DNA of 10,440 bases, taken from positions 1 through 10,440 of the forward strand of contig DASZTR010000027.1 of NCBI GenBank assembly GCA_035547955.1, read 5' to 3'. Source of the stretch: Nitrososphaera sp035547955. Lineage in GTDB: Archaea; Thermoproteota; Nitrososphaeria; Nitrososphaerales; Nitrososphaeraceae. Below, piece after piece: positions 5,952 to 10,440 of this stretch. Positions within the stretch are counted from its first letter, which is position 1. Each line of letters starts with the position of its first letter. Made by a program: the position numbers and the translations under genes. The notes beneath the pieces are model-generated. The model saw nothing but the letters and a program-made list of their open reading frames with translations, ran no database searches and had not been told where the DNA came from.

Positions 5952-7158
5952 GCAGGGTGATGTCGGCGTCGGACACCGCCAGCGCCTTGTGGCCCTTGCC
6001 GTTTCGGGCAAGGAGCTTTTCAAGGGCGTCCTTTGCGCCGGCGTACGTCGCAAAGCCGAGCTTGGCACTGGCGTAATAGTGTGGCAGGCTCGACACGAGG
6101 CCCAGCTCGTATTTCTGCCGCAGCTCCTGTATGTACAGCAGGTGCTCAAGGCCGTCTACGTATTGCGTCGTCATGTTCTTCGCAAGCTGCTCCGGCTTGA
6201 GCCGGCCCTCGACAAACGCCTGCAGCGCCCCGCCACCGATGCCCTCCCGGCATTCGGCAAGGAGCACGGCAGACCCGCCGTCTCTTACGACGTGGATCGC
6301 GTTCCACAAGGAATAGAGCGCGCCGGCAAGGGTCGCATGGGTGCCGGCTTCGCTCCCCGCGCTGATTATTGCAGACCTTACATGGTCGGCTTCGACTGTC
6401 GCAGATGCAGCCAGCTGCCCTATTGCCTTTGAAAATGCCTCATGTATGGTGCCGACATGCACGCCGGCGATGCCCCCCGCGCCGTTTGCCACGAGCTCGA
6501 CTGCCGTCGCAGAAACGTTTTGTATTGCAGACATGGCTATTTTCAGAGGCTCGCCCTGCTCGCCGGGGGCCGGCACGTTGCCTTCCTTGCGCGCAGAAAA
6601 CGCCTCTGCCATTTTTTCAGGGAATAGGGCGCGCACGAGCGCAGGAGGTGCCCCGGAGAACCCAAATAGCGGGTCAAAGCCGGCCTGCGACACTATGACG
6701 ACGCTCTGGAATTTCTTTATGCGTTCCTCAAGCGACTGGTAGTCGATGCGATTTATTGAGGGCACCAGCCTCTCTACTGCGGACGATACTGCTGCCGTCG
6801 TTCCTGCCGGAGCAACAGCCTGCGGCCCCGGGGCAGCAGCAACAATGGACGCGAGGTTTGCCCGCAGCGCTCCGGCGGCCCTTGAAGGCACGTCCACCGT
6901 GATGGCCGTGGCCGGCAAGCCCTTTGCCCTTGCCGCGTCAGAAATGAAAGCGACTGTCCTTGCAACTGCCTTTGAGGATGCAAGGGCGATAACCAGCATG
7001 TTGTCGGTTACCGGGATAGAAGAAGAAGAATCAAGCGCCGCCCTGACCTGCTCGTCCGGCATGAGCGGCAACGGAGAAGAGATATGACTTGACAAGTTTT
7101 CAAACCTGATGTCGAGCACAACGTCGGTGCCGCCGTACCTGAGCCATATCTCTGGCAT
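5935..7158 (-). CDS. LarA-like (DUF2088) protein without recognisable nickel-site residues
   Basis: By eye the 407-residue protein follows lactate racemase LarA end to end. The N-terminus, IWLRYGGTDVVLDIRFENL (4-22), matches the LarA opening. GFSGAPPALVRALFP (166-180) aligns with the glycine-rich GYSGGxKxxxPG stretch. VRDGGSAVLLAECREGIGG (291-309) is a strong match to the C-terminal domain, followed by PHYYASAKLGFATYAGAKDALEKLL. LarA interconverts D- and L-lactate with a nickel-pincer nucleotide cofactor. The residues expected for that are not where they should be: the DDxTRPTP segment is replaced by ALASSKAVARTVAF (58-71), no THR-type motif follows, and the His-containing NH segment after the glycine loop is absent. 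So racemase activity is doubtful. No larB, larC or larE is seen in the window. An Ala-rich stretch spans 95-130. ATG start; divergent from pyrE. Confidence 0.6.
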   Translation of the reverse strand: MPEIWLRYGGTDVVLDIRFENLSSHISSPLPLMPDEQVRAALDSSSSIPVTDNMLVIALASSKAVARTVAFISDAARAKGLPATAITVDVPSRAAGALRANLASIVAAAPGPQAVAPAGTTAAVSSAVERLVPSINRIDYQSLEERIKKFQSVVIVSQAGFDPLFGFSGAPPALVRALFPEKMAEAFSARKEGNVPAPGEQGEPLKIAMSAIQNVSATAVELVANGAGGIAGVHVGTIHEAFSKAIGQLAASATVEADHVRSAIISAGSEAGTHATLAGALYSLWNAIHVVRDGGSAVLLAECREGIGGGALQAFVEGRLKPEQLAKNMTTQYVDGLEHLLYIQELRQKYELGLVSSLPHYYASAKLGFATYAGAKDALEKLLARNGKGHKALAVSDADITLLRSRD

Positions 7159-7173
7159 GTTTGAATTATCTAG

Positions 7174-7200
7174 CCCTCCTTTCTCTCTTTTTCTTCTTCC
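7174..7200. repeat. 27-base polypyrimidine/polypurine tract
   Basis: All bases from 7174 to 7200 on the plus strand are C or T. On the minus strand this is a purine tract 16-42 bases ahead of the LarA-like start, containing a Shine-Dalgarno-like GGAGG. Mirror-like purine runs can form triplex DNA, but a leader with a ribosome site is the simpler reading. Confidence 0.45.
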
Positions 7201-7238
7201 GTATGCAAGCTATCGTCATCGTCATAATAATGACAAAA

Positions 7239-7246
7239 GATAAAAA
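7239..7246 (+). promoter_or_regulatory. TATA-like element before pyrE
   Basis: GATAAAAA lies 9-16 bases before the TTG at 7255 but 27-34 bases before the GTG at 7273. If this is the TATA box, the transcript would begin downstream of the TTG, which supports the GTG as the true start. Confidence 0.35.
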
Positions 7247-7254
7247 CGAATCCC

Positions 7255-7941
7255 TTGCAGATAAACAACGCAGTGACATCTTCATCATCATCGCCATCGC
7301 CATCACCATCGCCATCATCTCCTGATTTTATCCTAGAGTTTGCGTCATTTCTGATAAAGAGCAACGCCCTAAAGTTTGGCGCGTTTACGCTTGCAAGCGG
7401 CAAGCCAAGCCCCTACTACATCGACCTGCGCATGCTGCCGAGCTTTCCGGCGCACTTTCACCTGACTATTGGCGCCCTCAAGGACGCCGTGACAAAAAAG
7501 GTGGCAAGCTTTGACACCTTTGCCTCCGTGCCGACCTCCGGCCTCGTCTTTGGCTCGGCCCTTGCCTACGAGATGGAGAAGCCCTTTGTCTATGTGCGTA
7601 AAGAGTCCAAGGGCTATGGCATGAGCAAGCTGGTGGAAGGGCACCTTGCATCAGGCGCCAAGGTGGTCATCATAGACGACGTCGCAACCACCGGCCTTTC
7701 GGTGAGCAAGGCGATAGACGCGATAAGGGCGAACGGAGGCGTGATCGAGGACGTGGTAGCAGTCGTGAACAGGATGGAAGGCGCGGAGGAGAAACTAAAG
7801 CAAATGGGCGTCAGGCTCACCTCTGTCGCTACCATACAGGACATCGCTGGCGCGCTGCACAAGGCAGGGCTCGTCGACGACAGCACTATGGACGCCGTGG
7901 TCAAGCAGATAGCCGCAAGCGGCGGCCTGGAGACCGATTGA
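7255..7941 (+). CDS. pyrE: Orotate phosphoribosyltransferase
   Basis: This enzyme joins orotate and PRPP to give orotidine 5'-monophosphate, the fifth step of UMP synthesis in the cytoplasm. Features numbered from the TTG at 7255: SNALKFGAFTLASGKPSPYYIDLR (36-59) is the N-terminal orotate-binding segment; FVYVRKESKGYG (111-122) carries the catalytic-loop lysines; VVIIDDVATTG (137-147) is the PRPP-binding motif with its paired aspartates; VVAVVNRMEGAEEKL follows. The core is full length. The start is uncertain: TTG at 7255 gives 228 residues, GTG at 7273 gives 222 and fits the TATA spacing better. Either way the N-terminus begins with a low-complexity serine-proline stretch (SSSSSPSPSPSPSSP) made by a hexamer repeat, which is not part of the normal enzyme. 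Other pyr genes are not in the window. Confidence 0.9.
   Translation: MQINNAVTSSSSSPSPSPSPSSPDFILEFASFLIKSNALKFGAFTLASGKPSPYYIDLRMLPSFPAHFHLTIGALKDAVTKKVASFDTFASVPTSGLVFGSALAYEMEKPFVYVRKESKGYGMSKLVEGHLASGAKVVIIDDVATTGLSVSKAIDAIRANGGVIEDVVAVVNRMEGAEEKLKQMGVRLTSVATIQDIAGALHKAGLVDDSTMDAVVKQIAASGGLETD
7278..7320 (+). repeat. CATCGC-type hexamer and TCA triplet repeat in the pyrE N-terminus
   Basis: TCA triplets pass into CATCGC/CATCAC hexamers, about four units. The frame is kept, encoding Ser runs and then Ser-Pro pairs. Changes of one hexamer would add or remove one Ser-Pro pair. Confidence 0.7.
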
Positions 7942-7950
7942 CTCTGCTAG

Positions 7951-8562
7951 CTAGGGCACCTGTATATTTACCTGTGGAACCGTGGTCTGTGCAGCAGTCG
8001 TCGCCTGGTAGGTCGCATACGGCTGGAGTCCCCACGGCTTGGCACCCAGAAACCCGCTCTCATTGAACACGTTATTTGGGAACGTACGCAGGTTGACGTT
8101 GAAATCGCGCACGCCGTCGTTATAGTTGCCACGCGCTACTGCTATTCTATTTTCAGTACCTGCAAGCTCATCCATGACCCTTGTCAACTGCTGGTCTGAC
8201 TTGAGCTGAGGATAGTTCTCGTAAGTTACCAGAATCTTGCTGAGCGCCTGTTCCAGCTGGTTGCTCGTCTGCACGCGTTCGTTCACAGTAGAGGCCCTCT
8301 GCCAGTCGCTCCTGAGCTTAGTGACGTTTTCAAGCACGCTCTTTTCAAACTGTAGGTACGCCTGCGCAGTCTTGACGATGTTTGGTATGAGGTCGTACCT
8401 GCGCTGGAGCTGAACGTCTACATCTGCTGCCAGCTTTTTCACGTTTTCGTCCTTGGTCTGGGCCGCGTTGAAACCCGAGAAATACATGGAAAATAGCGAG
8501 CCAAAGATTATCGCTATTACGCCAACTGCGGCACCGGCAACTATGATGCTTTTCTTGACCAA
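7951..8562 (-). CDS. lemA: LemA family membrane protein
   Basis: The 203-residue protein has an N-terminal membrane helix (about 5-29: SIIVAGAAVGVIAIIFGSLF) and a helical-bundle domain outside or along the membrane. LemA hallmarks are clear: VDVQLQRRYDLIPNIVKTAQ (48-67), YENYPQLKSDQQLTRVMDEL (114-132), and GTENRIAVARGNYNDGVRDFN (135-155), ending near FPNNVF. The family's biochemical role is unknown; it is usually encoded beside a TPM-domain protein, exactly as here (the TPM gene ends 43 bases upstream on the same strand). The TTG at 8562 is the only suitable start before the helix. A TATA-like AAATAATA lies about 25 bases before it, so the gene may also have its own promoter. It converges on pyrE with nine bases between stops. 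Confidence 0.88.
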   Translation of the reverse strand: MVKKSIIVAGAAVGVIAIIFGSLFSMYFSGFNAAQTKDENVKKLAADVDVQLQRRYDLIPNIVKTAQAYLQFEKSVLENVTKLRSDWQRASTVNERVQTSNQLEQALSKILVTYENYPQLKSDQQLTRVMDELAGTENRIAVARGNYNDGVRDFNVNLRTFPNNVFNESGFLGAKPWGLQPYATYQATTAAQTTVPQVNIQVP

Positions 8563-8582
8563 TGTGGTATAGCCTGACCTTA

Positions 8583-8590
8583 TTATTTGC
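8583..8590 (-). promoter_or_regulatory. Possible TATA box of lemA
   Basis: The minus strand reads AAATAATA in the 43-base gap after the TPM gene, about 21-28 bases ahead of the lemA TTG. It may simply be AT-rich spacer. Confidence 0.3.
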
Positions 8591-8605
8591 GCCTACTTAT
8601 TACTT

Positions 8606-9508
8606 TTAGCGCCCTGCGCCTCCGCCGCCAGAGCTGCCCCCTCCGCCGCCCCAGCCGCCGCCTCCACCACCGCCCCAACCTCCACCATATCCACCTCCTC
8701 CGATGAAATAGCCGCCGCCTCTCCTCCCTCTCCTCCTCCCATACTTTGCGTTGACAGCCGCGATCGCGATAAAGATAACGATGAACGCTGCAAACATTAT
8801 AGTCCGCGTCGTATTGTCATCGTCGTTGCCTGCCACTGGTCCAGGATGACTGTTGTTGCTGTTGTTCGTAGGTGCTGGCGCATCTGCTGTGCCGCCAGCC
8901 TGATATCCTGTCTGCGCACCCAGGGCAAGCACAGTATTGTAAAACGCCCTGTCAAAAGCCGCAGTGCTCCCGGTGTTTTCATATTCTTGCCTAGCAGGCA
9001 CCAGGTAGCGGTCAAGGATCTCGCCTGCCGTCCCGTCGGTGATGTTGCCCTCAAGCCCCCTGCCGACTTCGATCCTCATAGAGCCTCCGGCGGCGTCACG
9101 CTGGAGTGACACCAATATCAGTACGCCGTTGTCCTTCCCGCTCTTGCCTATGCCCTTTATGCCGTCGAGCGTCAATTCGTTGTAGATGTAATTGGCAAGC
9201 GCGTCGCGGTCTTGGATTTCAATGCCGTCCTTCTTTATGCCATGGCCAACAAAGCTTGGAATGGTGTAAATCACGATCTCGTCTGTTGTCGCGTCGTCAA
9301 GGCCGCGCAGGTATGCATCGATAAGCTGGTGGTACTGCGGCGTGATGACTCCCGCCCTGTCGTAAATATACTCGGGCCGAGAGCCCTGTGCGGCAACTTG
9401 GGAAAAAGCAGGGGCGGCGGCTGTTGTAATAGACCCTGCAGTAATAACAATTATCGCTATCTCCGCAGCCACTAAAGCAAATAGAAAAGCCCGGGCCACG
9501 GCTGACAT
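8606..9508 (-). CDS. TPM-domain membrane protein with glycine-rich tail (YgcG-like)
   Basis: The 300-residue protein begins with a hydrophobic signal segment (8-32), followed by a TPM domain at about 46-200 facing outside the cell: YIYDRAGVITPQYHQLIDAYLRGL (47-70), IVIYTIPSFVGHGI, GKDNGVLILVSLQRD (124-138), RIEVGRGLEGNITDG (145-159), ILDRYLVPARQ (164-174). A polar linker (T/N/S/D-rich, 207-235) leads to a second membrane helix (236-253), then an arginine cluster (YGRRRGRRGGG) and a tail of mostly Gly, Trp and Ser that is typical of the YgcG type. TPM domains have been linked to acid phosphatase activity and photosystem II repair in plants, but the archaeal role is unknown. The gene directly precedes lemA, the usual partner. 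A heptamer repeat lies just before its ATG. Confidence 0.87.
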   Translation of the reverse strand: MSAVARAFLFALVAAEIAIIVITAGSITTAAAPAFSQVAAQGSRPEYIYDRAGVITPQYHQLIDAYLRGLDDATTDEIVIYTIPSFVGHGIKKDGIEIQDRDALANYIYNELTLDGIKGIGKSGKDNGVLILVSLQRDAAGGSMRIEVGRGLEGNITDGTAGEILDRYLVPARQEYENTGSTAAFDRAFYNTVLALGAQTGYQAGGTADAPAPTNNSNNSHPGPVAGNDDDNTTRTIMFAAFIVIFIAIAAVNAKYGRRRGRRGGGYFIGGGGYGGGWGGGGGGGWGGGGGSSGGGGAGR

Positions 9509-9528
9509 TCCAGTGTGAGTGCTAATAA

Positions 9529-9576
9529 CCCTTTACCCTTTACCCTTTACCCTTTACCCTTTACCCTTTACCCTTT
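9529..9576. repeat. CCCTTTA heptamer tandem repeat, about 6.9 copies
   Basis: Six perfect CCCTTTA units run from 9529 to 9570 and a partial seventh to 9576. On the minus strand, the coding strand of the TPM and TATA-binding protein genes, this is a (GGGTAAA)n repeat with seven GGG runs spaced by four bases, which meets the usual G-quadruplex pattern. It starts 21 bases before the TPM ATG. It resembles but is not the plant telomere unit TTTAGGG. Confidence 0.9.
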
Positions 9577-9598
9577 CTCCTTTGCTCTTTGAGCCTTG

Positions 9599-10162
9599 CT
9601 ATCCTTCGTAGATCATCAGGTTCTTCTCTTCAAGGAGCGTATGGAGGTTGCCGACAGCCCTGTAGACCTCGCTCTCCTTCTTGGCACCGGTGCAGACCAG
9701 CTTGCCGGATGCAAAGAGCAGTATCACCGTCTTTGGGTCCAGCATCCTGTGGATGAGTCCAGGAAACTGCTCTGGCTCGTACATACTCCTTGGGAGAACG
9801 CGTGCCGCAAGCTCAAGGTGTATCTTGCCGCCGAGGCTTGCAGATGCGACTATGTTCTGGATCTCTATCTGCGGCTCGTTTTCAAGCGGTATCCCGCCCT
9901 TTTTCAGCTTTTGGACCACGTTTTTGACCGCCTGGATTGCCATCTTTTCTGACTTTGCCCCGGTGCAGACCATCTTGCCGGAGCTGAAAATCAGAGTTGC
10001 CGTCTTGGGCGACCTTAGCCTGAACACGAGTCCGGGAAACTGGTCGGGGTGGTACTCTACATCAGGGAATATCTGGGTGATGAGGTTTAGGTTGACCGTC
10101 TGGTTTACGGTTGCAGAAGCTACAACGTTCTCAATGCTGACTATGGGCTTGGTCTGCGGCAT
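9599..10162 (-). CDS. tbp: TATA-box-binding protein
   Basis: This basal factor binds the promoter TATA box and, with TFB, recruits the archaeal RNA polymerase. The 187-residue protein consists of two copies of the TBP repeat (about 6-85 and 97-178). Each carries the hallmark QFPGL (41-45, 132-136) and an (I/L)F-(S/A)SGK-(M/L)VCTGAK strand (58-70, 149-161). All four phenylalanines that wedge into the minor groove in known TBPs are present: Phe42, Phe59, Phe133 and Phe150. The start is taken as the ATG at 10162 (MPQTKPIVSIENVVASATV), where archaeal TBPs normally begin. An in-frame ATG at 10204 would add 14 residues encoded by the TATA box and a palindrome, so it is rejected. The position of the TATA box implies a leaderless mRNA. 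The 3' neighbour is the TPM gene, 90 bases away. Confidence 0.95.
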   Translation of the reverse strand: MPQTKPIVSIENVVASATVNQTVNLNLITQIFPDVEYHPDQFPGLVFRLRSPKTATLIFSSGKMVCTGAKSEKMAIQAVKNVVQKLKKGGIPLENEPQIEIQNIVASASLGGKIHLELAARVLPRSMYEPEQFPGLIHRMLDPKTVILLFASGKLVCTGAKKESEVYRAVGNLHTLLEEKNLMIYEG

Positions 10163-10165
10163 ATT

Positions 10166-10181
10166 CCCCTTTATAAAGGGG
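10166..10181. promoter_or_regulatory. 16-base perfect palindrome with TATA-like core between tbp TATA box and start
   Basis: CCCCTTTATAAAGGGG is its own reverse complement and ends three bases before the tbp ATG. Its core TTTATAAA is itself TATA-like. A factor bound here would cover the expected start site of tbp, so it is a good operator candidate, possibly for TBP itself. Confidence 0.6.
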
Positions 10182-10182
10182 C

Positions 10183-10194
10183 GGTATATATACC
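10183..10194 (-). promoter_or_regulatory. TATA box of tbp (12-base palindrome)
   Basis: GGTATATATACC is a perfect palindrome whose A/T core is centred about 26 bases before the tbp ATG. That is the classic TATA position for a leaderless archaeal transcript starting at or next to the ATG. Confidence 0.7.
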
Positions 10195-10300
10195 TGTTTG
10201 CCATATTTTGAAGGTTTTTCCTAAAATTTGCAGTAAATTTCAGCCGGCCGATTTAAGTAGTACTAAATAATTCTCTTGCCTTGCCCATTCTTTTTTATGC

Positions 10301-10440
10301 CTATTCGCCAATGACCTTGACCAGCACGCGCTTTGGCCTCTGGCCGTCAAACTCGCCATAAAAGATCTGCTCCCACGGGCCAAAGTCGAGCCTGCCCGCC
10401 GTTATTGCGACTACTACCTCGCGGCCCATGACCTGCCTCT
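10301..10440 (-). CDS. YjbQ/UPF0047 family protein, C-terminal part (5' end outside window)
   Basis: The visible 45 codons read REVVVAITAGRLDFGPWEQ, then IFYGEFDGQRPKRVLVKVIGE and stop TAG. The G-R-E-V-V-V, G-x-L-D-x-G-x-W-(E/Q)-Q-I-F and E-F-D-G-x-R-x-(K/R)-R-V segments are the standard end of the YjbQ (UPF0047) family, a small beta-rich protein of about 135-140 residues. Some members have been reported to have thiamin phosphate synthase activity and to be phosphate-binding; the physiological role is unsettled. The start codon and the N-terminal two thirds lie beyond the window. About 138 bases separate it from tbp on the same strand. No T-tract terminator is seen after its stop. Confidence 0.85.
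   Translation of the reverse strand, partial: RQVMGREVVVAITAGRLDFGPWEQIFYGEFDGQRPKRVLVKVIGE

Noticed and set aside
4995..6149. Long minus-strand open frame (384 codons) opposite the site-2 protease and LarA-like genes
   Set aside because: It is the antisense of two well-supported genes, is rich in His, Arg and Gln without any domain, and arises from GC-rich third positions.
7170..7403. Minus-strand frame with Asp-Gly repeats opposite pyrE
   Set aside because: The Asp-Gly run is the reverse reading of the hexamer repeat; pyrE is certain on the other strand.
9529..9576. Telomere-like repeat
   Set aside because: The unit is CCCTTTA/TAAAGGG, not the plant unit TTTAGGG, and archaeal chromosomes are circular; a local tandem repeat is sufficient.
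10163..10204. Extended tbp start at ATG 10204
   Set aside because: The extra 14 codons consist of the TATA box and the proximal palindrome; archaeal TBPs begin near MPxxKPxVxIENVVAS.
9681..10211. Plus-strand frame opposite tbp
   Set aside because: Mirror of a firmly identified gene; no domain.
1..10440. CRISPR array, insertion sequence or prophage
   Set aside because: No regularly spaced direct repeats, transposase, integrase or terminal inverted repeats were found; the tandem repeats have no unique spacers.

Overview
The window reads as chromosome of an ammonia-oxidising archaeon, most likely a Nitrososphaera-type member of the Nitrososphaerota (Thaumarchaeota). The evidence is an archaeal TATA-binding protein gene with a textbook leaderless TATA promoter, an archaeal Trm5-like tRNA methyltransferase end, an archaeal RimI/Ard1-type acetyltransferase, a family of small archaeal membrane proteins, frequent TTG and GTG starts, and TATA-like boxes about 25-35 bases before several start codons. 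The genus is an inference; no rRNA or amo gene is present to confirm it.

Layout. 2-337 (+) is the end of a Trm5/Met-10+-like methyltransferase. It converges, with a 38-base overlap inside a GA-rich repeat, on a minus-strand pair: a small two-helix membrane protein (300-551) behind a dodecin (599-811). 959-2602 (+) is a two-helix membrane sensor-like protein with a low-complexity linker and a DUF835-like C-terminal domain. 2603-4034 is an AT-richer, poorly coding island. It holds a minus-strand four- to five-helix membrane protein that is split between two frames at a TTGA junction (3123-3586), an uncertain small ORF (2791-3009), a short inverted repeat and four T-tracts. 4035-4535 (-) is rimI. 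A 61-base strictly alternating purine-pyrimidine tract lies between rimI and the divergent site-2 protease gene 4788-5951 (+). 5935-7158 (-) is a LarA-like protein without recognisable catalytic residues, divergent from pyrE (7255-7941, +). 7951-8562 and 8606-9508 (-) are the lemA and TPM-domain pair. A heptamer repeat (9529-9576, G-rich on the minus strand) separates the TPM gene from the TATA-binding protein gene (9599-10162, -). The window ends in the 3' part of a YjbQ/UPF0047 gene (10301-10440, -).

How the genes relate. Most are separate housekeeping functions: tRNA modification, pyrimidine synthesis, protein N-terminal acetylation, basal transcription. Only the TPM-LemA pair and possibly dodecin plus the small membrane protein look like functional operons. 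The membrane proteins (sensor, site-2 protease, LemA, TPM) suggest envelope signalling or maintenance, but nothing here ties them into one pathway.

I see no mobile element, CRISPR array, tRNA or rRNA, and no clear new multi-gene system. The most unusual material is structural: twin palindromes at the TATA-binding protein promoter, a possible Z-DNA tract, a possible G-quadruplex repeat, and many simple-sequence repeats inside and beside genes.
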